In this document: piece by piece, positions 18,104 to 25,898 of the stretch
How positions within the stretch are numbered: position 1 is the stretch's first letter
Layout: each line of letters begins with the position of its first letter
Source of the DNA: Dyadobacter endophyticus
GTDB taxonomy: Bacteria > Bacteroidota > Bacteroidia > Cytophagales > Spirosomataceae
Length of the DNA stretch: 64,000 nucleotides
NCBI RefSeq assembly: GCF_014641595.1
Contig: NZ_BMIA01000001.1
Location: 2,959,419 to 3,023,418 of the forward strand
Direction of reading: 5' to 3'
The notes under the pieces: model-generated
Database searches by the model: none
The model's input: the letters and a program-made list of their open reading frames with translations, nothing else
Told to the model about the DNA's origin: nothing
Made by a program: the position numbers and the translations under genes

Positions 18104-20003
18104 GCTGGCCTTTGCCCTGCTTTTCACCGTCTCCGTTAGATGCTTAGCCCAGGATACCTGGCCAACGGACTCGGCCTGGGAAGCAATCCGGATGAAGCAC
18201 AAAACCGGGCGTATGCACGACACGGTGTACCTCGCATACGCACAGGCGCTCACAGAGCTATCTTTCAAAAATCCTTTGCTGAAAGAAAGGTTAGCAAATT
18301 ATAAATCCGTCGCATGGAGTAATCCGGCCTATCAGGCGTTCAGGGTCAAATACTACGCATTCCTGGCCAACCATGCCTCTGCCGTGCATCAGGATGGGTA
18401 TGCGATATACTATCTGCAAAAAATGGAGGAGGAGCTAAAAATGACTCGACCCTATATCGCCTCACTCAACGAACCTCGGCAGTTGCTGTCCATTTACGGG
18501 GACAAGGGTAACTACAATTATGAACGGCGCATGGCCATTATCGACAGCCTCACGCCATTTTTGAAAACACTGCCCGCCGCCCTGGCAAAAGGGCCGGTGA
18601 ACATTAATACCTGCGTTAATGCTTTTACGATTTTAAAACATGCGGTTAGCCTCTACACAACCAATCACAACAATGCCAAGGCCATTGAACTCGCGGATGC
18701 TGCCAGGGCACTCTGGCTCCAACTGAAACGCAAACCCGTTACCAATAAGGGGAAGTTGGTGCAATGCCAATTATCGTTGTATCTGATTGAGGCCCACGCC
18801 GCAAAAGTGATGGGCCAAGTCCAAAAACAGGCCGATTACCTGAATGCGGCCTATGGGATCATTGTTTCCAATGACACGGAGATCGCCCCGTTGTTCAAGC
18901 AGCCCTTTTCCAGCACCATACTCACCAGGATAATCGACTATCACATTGAAAAGAAGCAGATAGACAGCGCTGCCTATTTCCTTAGATTATATCAGCTGGG
19001 AGTCAATAAACCGAACCAGGCAAAAAACCTGGATGGGACTAAAATATTACGGTACATTGCAAAAGTGGATGCCGCAAAAGGCAACTATCAATCAGCGTAT
19101 GAAAACCTGACGAAGGGATATGCGATCAATGACTCGGTGATCGCGATCCGAGTGGCCGACATCCATAATAATATGTATGCGCATCTGGTATCAGAGCAAA
19201 GAAACGAGACGCTGCTGGCTCAGCAGATCAAAATAGCCCGCCGGAACAACCTCATTTTCGGCATTGTAACTATCCTGGTAGTTTCCGTGGCCGCATTTCT
19301 GTGGTTGTTGAAAATCAACCGTGAAAAGGCGGAACGGCAGACCAGAATGCTCAATGAATCGGCCCAGATACAGATCGCGCAGCTTGAATACCAGGCCCAT
19401 GAAATCCAGAAACGGTTTGGCATGGAACTCCATGACGATGTTGCCGGCAAACTTGTTAATCTGGTAAATTACATTGAATCCGAAGAACTGCTTGAAGAAA
19501 ATGACCGCATAAAGGATAAGCTGTCGGGTATGTCTAAAATGGCACGTGAGGCCTATTCGTCCATTCGCTTCAAAAGCCATGAATGGTATTTAAACAGCTC
19601 TGATTCAGACAAAAAGTCGTTTTCCGAGCGCGTAAGGCACATTGTAGCCATGGCCCTACCCGACAGAAGCTATGAAAAGCAGATCGAGATTGACGACCGG
19701 TGTCTGGAAAAGATAGATATCCGGACCCGGATTCAAATGTTGAAAATCATCCAGGAAGCGGTTGCTAACATCCTGAAACACGCCAAAGCCCGTAATTTCA
19801 AGCTATTTATCTACGAGGACGAGGACGCCGTTATATTGCAGATTGCCGATAACGGGCACGGCTTTGATCCGGCGGCTACCGGTAACAAAAAAGGAATGGG
19901 GCTGGCTTCCATGCGCGAACGTGCCCAGGGAATAGGTGGATCGATCGAAATTTCTTCCTCTTTAAAAGGAACGAAGCTTTTGCTTACGATTCCGTCATCG
20001 TAG
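18078..20003 (+). CDS. Sensor histidine kinase (HisKA_3 type) with TPR-like sensor region
   Basis: 641 aa. The signal peptide (CFKLAFALLFTVSVRCLAQ) is followed by a 360-residue helical extracytoplasmic region resembling TPR repeats, a transmembrane segment near 390-412 (LIFGIVTILVVSVAAFLWLL) and a coiled coil. The dimerisation domain has His452 in 'ELHDDVAGKL'. The HATPase domain has an N-box (IIQEAVANILKHAKA), G1 (DNGHGFDP) and G2 (GMGLASMRERAQGIGG). All catalytic motifs look intact, as in the NarX/DesK class. It starts inside the regulator gene, its likely phosphotransfer partner. Confidence 0.94.
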   Translation: MYSTTTCFKLAFALLFTVSVRCLAQDTWPTDSAWEAIRMKHKTGRMHDTVYLAYAQALTELSFKNPLLKERLANYKSVAWSNPAYQAFRVKYYAFLANHASAVHQDGYAIYYLQKMEEELKMTRPYIASLNEPRQLLSIYGDKGNYNYERRMAIIDSLTPFLKTLPAALAKGPVNINTCVNAFTILKHAVSLYTTNHNNAKAIELADAARALWLQLKRKPVTNKGKLVQCQLSLYLIEAHAAKVMGQVQKQADYLNAAYGIIVSNDTEIAPLFKQPFSSTILTRIIDYHIEKKQIDSAAYFLRLYQLGVNKPNQAKNLDGTKILRYIAKVDAAKGNYQSAYENLTKGYAINDSVIAIRVADIHNNMYAHLVSEQRNETLLAQQIKIARRNNLIFGIVTILVVSVAAFLWLLKINREKAERQTRMLNESAQIQIAQLEYQAHEIQKRFGMELHDDVAGKLVNLVNYIESEELLEENDRIKDKLSGMSKMAREAYSSIRFKSHEWYLNSSDSDKKSFSERVRHIVAMALPDRSYEKQIEIDDRCLEKIDIRTRIQMLKIIQEAVANILKHAKARNFKLFIYEDEDAVILQIADNGHGFDPAATGNKKGMGLASMRERAQGIGGSIEISSSLKGTKLLLTIPSS

Positions 20004-20016
20004 GTAATATACTACG
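19999..20016. promoter_or_regulatory. Inverted repeat over the kinase stop codon
   Basis: CGTAG-N8-CTACG followed by A6. It includes the TAG stop (20001-20003). It may be a weak terminator for minus-strand transcripts (T-run on that strand) or a regulator site similar to 17384. Confidence 0.3.
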
Positions 20017-20497
20017 AAAAAAACTGCGTCGTCAAGGCCATCAGGCGCTGGCCGATGGGTTGCGTTTACACATCCCCGGTCGACAGGTATCAACTCATTC
20101 TACGATACCCGGCCTCCTTCCTACTCCATTTACAGTACAAAAATCCCACAGGTGCTGTATTTTTTTATTGGTGCCGCACCAATACTTTTACAGTGATCCC
20201 GGGAACGCGCTACAGTATCCAATTACTCCTCCCACGGTGGTGAGGGGCGCAAATGCAATCATTTTTACAGTTTAGACAAGTTGGCAAAACTTTCAATGGC
20301 TTCTAATCAATTAACGTTGAGTGTTTGATCATGATCCCGGCTTTGCCGGGTAAATGATTTTTGGGGTGAAAGTACATTGTGGAGGCGAGTTTGATCAGTC
20401 TATCAATGATTGATAGACTGATTTTTTACCAGAAATAGGCCTTATTTATTTATCGCACTTACTTTGACTCACGGCTCTACCACCAATAACCTGGATC
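20004..20497. other. Intergenic region with terminator
   Basis: No convincing protein gene in 490 bases; two overlapping 60-70 codon frames at 20055-20275 lack recognisable features. An imperfect GGTATC...GATACC repeat occurs near 20086-20108, and a strong terminator lies at 20394. Confidence 0.5.
20394..20427 (+). terminator. Strong intrinsic terminator
   Basis: ATCAGTCTATCA and TGATAGACTGAT form a perfect 12-bp stem with a 5-base loop followed by a T-run, upstream of the gene at 20498. It is the likely terminator of the regulator-kinase operon or of a short transcript in the gap. Confidence 0.75.
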
Positions 20498-21169
20498 ATG
20501 TTTTTTCGGATTTTGCTGCTGATATTGGTTATCGAAGCGAGCGGGAATGTTACCGCAGACAGGCTTGTCGTACCAAAAATGCCCGATGAGGCGGCTTATG
20601 TGTACGGCCAGCCACTAAACCAAGTGAACATTTTAAACACACTTTCGATGCTATTGAAGGGAAAATATAGTACCCATGCCGACACTCGCCTTTTCTCCCC
20701 CGGGATGTCCCTTTGCATTTACATTCCTTATCGGGTACTACTGGCCGATTCTGCACGCAAGATTCTGATCACTGGTTACCAGGACCACGTTGAACTTTTT
20801 CGACGAGAAAAACCGCTGCTGCGGATTGGCTTGAAACTGCTTATCGAATCGCATTTTCCAAAATTCAGGCTTTTCGAAGCAAATTGCAGATACTCCCTTC
20901 CCGATTCATTTCCACGGAAAGCTATGTCTATTACAATGCTTGGTTTTGATCCCGAACACGAACAGATTGAACCTGCCGACATCACCAGAATTCGCGGTCA
21001 ATCCCCCAAAAGTAAATTAATAATTTATGCTGGAAATCTACCGAAAAAAAGCGTCAGTCTCTTCCATGAGCTGGGTGTTTTCGTACATATATCGAAACAA
21101 GCCTCCATCGATGAGCTCATAAAATGCTTGGAGGCGGCTCAATGCGCAAGCAAATTGTCGTTGGCATAG
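20498..21169 (+). CDS. Receiver-like protein without HTH, degenerate
   Basis: 223 aa. Residues from about 87 onward follow a response-regulator receiver: 'KILITGYQDH', 'LLRIGLKLLIESHFPKFRLFEA', then 'SPKSKLIIYAG' and 'GVFVHISKQASIDELIKCLEAA'. The acidic pair is lost (GYQD), the phosphoacceptor segment reads 'MSITMLGFDPE', and no DNA-binding domain follows. The first 85 residues start with a hydrophobic stretch (FRILLLILVIEASG) and match nothing I know; they may be a leader or translated upstream sequence. It may be a decayed LuxR-type regulator or a stand-alone receiver. Confidence 0.55.
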   Translation: MFFRILLLILVIEASGNVTADRLVVPKMPDEAAYVYGQPLNQVNILNTLSMLLKGKYSTHADTRLFSPGMSLCIYIPYRVLLADSARKILITGYQDHVELFRREKPLLRIGLKLLIESHFPKFRLFEANCRYSLPDSFPRKAMSITMLGFDPEHEQIEPADITRIRGQSPKSKLIIYAGNLPKKSVSLFHELGVFVHISKQASIDELIKCLEAAQCASKLSLA

Positions 21170-22513
21170 AGCAAATCACCGGATGGTTCTGGCTTCCGAA
21201 GTGATGACAAGTAGCCCTCATTTTTCTGGTTAACTCCATAACATTATCTGACTCCATTTGGGCCGCCCGTTGATCATGAAACTAAGAATCTCGAGATCAA
21301 AACAAAGAGGATTACCATTTGGGGTAGTAGCAAAAAATTCACGTTAAACTGTAAGACAATTGGAGTAGAAAGCAATACCTCAGCGGATCGCGATAAACCT
21401 CAATCATGTGGCTGTCTCCACTCGGGACATTGCCGATGACCTCTTTTTGTACCTCAAGCCCTTGCTTGCTCCCTTCGCCGTACTCTTTCATTTTTCATAT
21501 CTGTTGATGTTAAACCTAATACAATATCCTGCCGATCAAAACCGCTTTCGCTAACAGGGCAGCGAATTGTTTTTGCAGGCTGAAAACACTGGCAAAATAC
21601 CTTTGATGGGTTTACTTTCCATGGTGATATCATTTAAGTGCAGAGGAGATAATGAAATACTGGCTGCTCATTCCGTGCCTAAGTTTAACAACCCGTGAAC
21701 CGAAGGTTTTTAATCCTTCCCGGAAGATCAGCCCGTACATCAGTTTGACGTAAGGCAGATTGGAAATGCCTCAAAAATAACAACGAGGCATTTCACGATT
21801 TCAGATAGCAATTACTTAGGCATAGATACAAATTAAATTGTAAACAATTAACAATTGAACTTTCAAAAAGCCATTATATAAAATAGAAAACAAAACTTAT
21901 TAAATCTAGTTTTGTATTTGTAGGTCAAATACGACAAACAGAAGTTTTAAATTATCGCCTTGTAGTATTTTATTTAATTTTAATATTGCTCACTTTCGGT
22001 TATAATTCACGGAGTAAATTTATATCTCTATTTACTGCGCTGTTTTGGAATAGTTTTCATAATTTTTAGGTAAATTCGTTTTCTACATTTAACGTTACTT
22101 GATTTTTCTAAATGAAGCACCAACTATGAAACAGAAAACTTCAGAGCTTTAACCTATCAAGTTTATGTAACAAGTCATTCAGAGTAGAAACCGAAAAAAC
22201 ATAGTCAATTTATCAATTGTAGACTCAATCAGATGCGAACAGGATAAGTTCAAGAATTACATTTTTTCTTCAATAATATTGTAATAGGTGACCGAGGTGG
22301 CCTCGTATTGGTTACAAGTTGGCCATATGACAACCCAGTCGATCGAGATATAGACTTTGATCGCCTTAGAAGAAAATTATTGAAAGGAAATATCAAATTT
22401 GAGGAACGTCATCAAGCTAATTTCTTCAGTATTAAAAATTTAGATTTAAGTTCAAAATGCAACGCTTTGTTTAAAAAACATGTCGTACAAGCCAATACTT
22501 TAAACCTCTAATT
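21170..22513. other. Long AT-rich gap, no clear gene
   Basis: 1.3 kb without a convincing gene. A hairpin (GAAATGCCTC-N12-GAGGCATTTC, 21763-21794) lies inside. A 67-codon TTG-started frame at 22308-22511 ends just before the lipoprotein gene; its coding look (SWPYDNPVDRDIDFDRLRRKL) suggests at most a gene remnant. Confidence 0.4.
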
Positions 22514-23464
22514 ATGCAAACACTAAAACTAACATTCCTGGCGATTCTCGCCACATCACTATTTTCCGGGTGCAATAAAGACCACTCACCTGTCGAACCA
22601 GAGAACATCGAATCGCCTGAGCATGTTAAAACCATTGTTAGACCCGACTTCGAGGCCATCAAGAAAAACAGCAGAACGCCCTCCGGAGCATTAGACAAAA
22701 TCGAAACTGTGGTTGAAGGCAACCAATACGCCAATCACATGCCTGGCACCCGACAATACCTATATGACAACGCCGGAAGAAATATCGGCTTCGCTGATAT
22801 ATTATCCCCTAAAGACAGCTCGCCTGGCGCTTGCGATGTGATCTACGAATATAAGGACGACCGCATTTACCGAATGTATCACACCGTCCGAGGTGAGGGG
22901 TATTGGGGTGAGCTGGAACCCAATCTGATTATGCGGGAGTTCGCTTACGATATTTCTGGAAAGGTTACTAGGGTTTATGTGTACTACGTTGATTTCAATA
23001 ATGTCGCTACCCTTGACGAAGGGAACACTTTCACATTGAAATATGACGGCGGCGGGCACTTGACAGAGATGAGTACCTCGGGCAATATTCTCCAAAAGCA
23101 GGTGTTTAAGTATTCTGGCAACAACCTGGAATCAGCCACCTATTATTACAGCGATGTGACATCAAAAACTTCATCCGAATACACTTCTCAATTCGAGTAC
23201 GACGATAAAGAGAACGGCTTAAAAAATCTTCCAGAGATACCCAAATTATTTCACCCTGGCCCCTCTTATTTTGATCAGATCTTCGGAGACAACAACTTAG
23301 TTTCGCTCAAGATATCAAGTACATTTTACCCCACAACGACATCAGGTAGCGAGACAAAAATCCAATACGCAAATAAATTTGATGATTCGGGCCGATTAGT
23401 TGAAAAAATCGAAGATTTCAAAGACGGCACCCCGCTTGTGAAGAAGATTTATATCTACAAATAA
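22514..23464 (+). CDS. Lipoprotein with YD-repeat-like beta strands
   Basis: 316 aa with a lipoprotein signal peptide (LTFLAILATSLFSGC, lipobox Cys at about 20). The mature part has repeated 'Y.YDdagr' strands (YLYDNAGRNIGFA, FAYDISGKVTRVYVYY, LKYDGGGHLTEM, FEYDDKENGLKNLP, KFDDSGRLVEKIEDF), as in RHS/YD-type or DUF4595-like Bacteroidota lipoproteins. Probably periplasmic or surface-anchored; function unknown. It stands alone, with a hairpin 22 bases after the stop. Confidence 0.8.
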   Translation: MQTLKLTFLAILATSLFSGCNKDHSPVEPENIESPEHVKTIVRPDFEAIKKNSRTPSGALDKIETVVEGNQYANHMPGTRQYLYDNAGRNIGFADILSPKDSSPGACDVIYEYKDDRIYRMYHTVRGEGYWGELEPNLIMREFAYDISGKVTRVYVYYVDFNNVATLDEGNTFTLKYDGGGHLTEMSTSGNILQKQVFKYSGNNLESATYYYSDVTSKTSSEYTSQFEYDDKENGLKNLPEIPKLFHPGPSYFDQIFGDNNLVSLKISSTFYPTTTSGSETKIQYANKFDDSGRLVEKIEDFKDGTPLVKKIYIYK

Positions 23465-23485
23465 CAACCAATTGCCATCTCGTAA

Positions 23486-23509
23486 GGGCGCTGATAATCC
23501 TCAGTGCCC
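23486..23509 (+). terminator. Hairpin after the lipoprotein gene
   Basis: GGGCGCTGA-N6-TCAGTGCCC pairs over 9 bp with one G-T wobble. No T-run follows. Confidence 0.4.
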
Positions 23510-23781
23510 CTCGATACCTTCAAGCTATGGGCACGATCCACCAAACCGCCCGTCATTGGCTGGAAATGGATACTGCTAAAAATCCCATGGAGCTAGCCTG
23601 ATTTCCGCTGGATTATCAGTGGGTTTTCCGGGCCTGGGAAAGTCGAGCGTCACACCATTTGAATATGCACATAAATCCATTTCCTTCGAAAATATTTACT
23701 TTGAAATCAAGATACTTTTAAGCAAAAATCAATGAGCGTGTATTTTGTGATAGAGCAGTGAGAGCTGCATGCCAGTTTCTC

Positions 23782-24573
23782 TTAAATGACCAACACAATT
23801 CCCTCTTCTAATGCTTTTTCATAATTCGCTTTGTTGAATTCATATAAATAGGGGGAACGATGAGGCCCGATAAACCGCCGTTCGTCGAGTTTGTTGAGCA
23901 AGCCCAATGCAAATAGCTTCTTTGGGAAATTACGCCGGTCCAATGATTTTGCCAGCAGGCTTTCGTAGAGGAAATGAATTTCGGGCAGGGTAAACTTGGG
24001 TGGCAACAAGTTAGCCCCGATCGGTTGATGGTAAAGGTGCAGGCGGACCGTCTGCAGCGCCTTTGTAACCATGTCATTATGATCGAAGAGCAGCTCGGGA
24101 ACCTGATCAATGTCCCACCAGCGATATTCTTCAACAAACAAGTTAGTTCGGACCGAAACCTGCTGGTAGTCAACCAGCGCATAGTAGCCGATTGTTATTT
24201 GGCGACCTAAAAGCCAGTTATCTTTCTTGATTTTAATCCCCAGCGCATCGGGCTGAATTAATCGTTCCAGATCCTGAACTGTTCGGTGGTGTACCCGGTA
24301 GGGACTATCCCCAAAGGTGTGAAACTGTTGAAGGAACAGACCGCTTATACCGGTGGTCTCCTCCGCTATCCGGTTTGCGGCTACGGAGATTGGTTCCTCA
24401 TGACGGATCGGTCCACCAGGTAATCCCCACTGCTGATGGCCGTTGTATCGGATCAACAGAATTTTTACCTGTTGGTCATGATAGCCCAAAATGGCGCAAT
24501 CCAGTGACAGATGAGCCATGAATTGCTGGTGACCATTAAGTATAAAAGCAATGGCAGCGTCAATTTCAGTCAT
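23782..24573 (-). CDS. Nudix-fold transcriptional regulator (AraR/NrtR-like)
   Basis: 263 aa. Residues 20-165 form a Nudix domain; the Nudix box (from G54) keeps Gly54, Glu60, Arg68, Glu71, Glu72 and Gly75 but has Ile69 and Thr73 where glutamates belong, so hydrolase activity is doubtful. Residues about 170-260 match the winged-helix domain of NrtR/AraR regulators (FTLPEIHFLYESLLAKSLDRRNFPKKLFALGLL). In Bacteroidota, AraR-type members bind a sugar ligand through a dead Nudix domain and control sugar-utilisation genes. Here it lies 31 bases downstream of a GntR regulator and next to a glycan locus, which supports a sugar-sensing role. Confidence 0.85.
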   Translation of the reverse strand: MTEIDAAIAFILNGHQQFMAHLSLDCAILGYHDQQVKILLIRYNGHQQWGLPGGPIRHEEPISVAANRIAEETTGISGLFLQQFHTFGDSPYRVHHRTVQDLERLIQPDALGIKIKKDNWLLGRQITIGYYALVDYQQVSVRTNLFVEEYRWWDIDQVPELLFDHNDMVTKALQTVRLHLYHQPIGANLLPPKFTLPEIHFLYESLLAKSLDRRNFPKKLFALGLLNKLDERRFIGPHRSPYLYEFNKANYEKALEEGIVLVI

Positions 24574-24604
24574 AAAGCAAAAATAGGATTATGAATAAGA
24601 CATA

Positions 24605-25636
24605 TCAAAGTGACCGGCGGGTAATCAGCCGACATGGGTTTTCTACATGCCGGGGATGGTTGGCACGAACCAGGTCGGCAGCGGTTCGGCCCATCCGGTC
24701 AAAATCTGTCGATATCACCGTGATGCCATCCAACAGAATTTCTTTTAGGGGCGTCTCATTGTAGGCAATGATGCCGACCTGTTTCCCGATCTGATAGGAG
24801 GTGTCTTTGGTCTTTCCAATTACTGTAAACAAATCTTCCTCGCGTAAACAGATATAGGCACTACTACCCTCGATATTAAGGTTACCTACCTCGTAGATAG
24901 GTTTTGCCTGAAAGCCATACTCATAGCAGAAAGCAAAAAAGCCATTCACAATCGCATTAGACCGATTCGTGTCGGTGGGAAGGAGCATGTTCAGCGTTGC
25001 GTATTTGTTAAGGAGCGGTAAGGCCTCGGTCAACGATTGAATCAGGTCTTTTTCAAAATTCTGGACGACGGATGCATATTGGCCGCTAAGCCCTTCCACC
25101 CGCTTATCCAGCAGAATGAGCTTCTCCTTAGGTACCTGGTTGAGCAACTGTGCTGTTTTTTCCTGATGGCTGTCGAGATGAGGGATTATAACATAATGGC
25201 TATACTCCCCCAGGTGTTTCAGCAACAGGTCTTCGAAAATGCGATAGTTGTTGTTATAGGTAAACAAGTCTAACGCAACGGGATCGCCGCTCCAATCTGT
25301 TCCCATCTGGTCAACGAAGGCATCGTAGACAATTTTCTTGTGTGTGCTCAGTTCGTTGAACAGTAGTAAAACCTTCAGGCCCTGCCCCGGTTTCAAGGAG
25401 TTGATGTAATAGCCTTTACCATGGACCCCTCCGATGATATTCTGTTTTCTGAGGTGATCATAGGCTCGTTCGACAGTCCGTTTGCTGACGTTGAGTTCGG
25501 CACAGAGTTCATACAATGAAGGTAGTTTTTCACCCGGCCGGATTGCATTGAATTGAATGCCATCAACAATGTAATTGACAATCTGCAAATACTTTGGCGT
25601 GCTGGAGAAATCATTGATTGCTATCTGACCAACCAT
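24605..25636 (-). CDS. GntR-family regulator with periplasmic-binding-protein-like sensor
   Basis: 343 aa. The N-terminal winged helix spans residues 12-82 (GEKLPSLYELCAELNVSKRTVERAYDHL...GKGYYI). The remainder is a LacI-type ligand-binding fold (LKVLLLFNELSTHKKIVYDAFVDQMG ... VGIIAYNETPLKEILLDGITVISTDFDRMG). This architecture controls sugar catabolism in Cytophagales. It is divergent from the TonB receptor gene, with 262 bases between them. Direct repeats in that gap (25652, 25694) are candidate operators. Upstream of the Nudix regulator in a two-gene operon. Confidence 0.9.
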   Translation of the reverse strand: MVGQIAINDFSSTPKYLQIVNYIVDGIQFNAIRPGEKLPSLYELCAELNVSKRTVERAYDHLRKQNIIGGVHGKGYYINSLKPGQGLKVLLLFNELSTHKKIVYDAFVDQMGTDWSGDPVALDLFTYNNNYRIFEDLLLKHLGEYSHYVIIPHLDSHQEKTAQLLNQVPKEKLILLDKRVEGLSGQYASVVQNFEKDLIQSLTEALPLLNKYATLNMLLPTDTNRSNAIVNGFFAFCYEYGFQAKPIYEVGNLNIEGSSAYICLREEDLFTVIGKTKDTSYQIGKQVGIIAYNETPLKEILLDGITVISTDFDRMGRTAADLVRANHPRHVENPCRLITRRSL

Positions 25637-25651
25637 ATATTACGTAGTTTT

Positions 25652-25703
25652 TACGCAATAAAGATAGGGCTAAAAAAATTATATTGTAAAAAATACGCAA
25701 TAA
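25652..25703. promoter_or_regulatory. Direct repeat TACGCAATAA x2, candidate GntR operator
   Basis: Two exact copies of TACGCAATAA start at 25652 and 25694, 42 bases apart (about four helical turns), immediately upstream of the GntR gene and facing the TonB receptor operon. Each is preceded by an A/T tract. The link to GntR is by position only. Confidence 0.4.
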
Positions 25704-25898
25704 TAATTTCACCAAAACTTCTGAGAATATTAACAAAAACAGCCTCAGGCGTATAATCTGGCCTGTTTCTGCTCCCAATGGGCTGATCGAACGCAGGTTA
25801 CTTATAAATGTCGGGGGACAGTTGAGGACAGTTTTTACTTTTCGGCTAGTAAACTTTGTGGGAGAAATAAAAACATTCTCAGTTATTAACGATCAGTT

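Noticed and set aside
22308..22511. 67-codon TTG-started frame before the lipoprotein gene
   Set aside because: No family match that I know, no ATG and no start context; at most a remnant.
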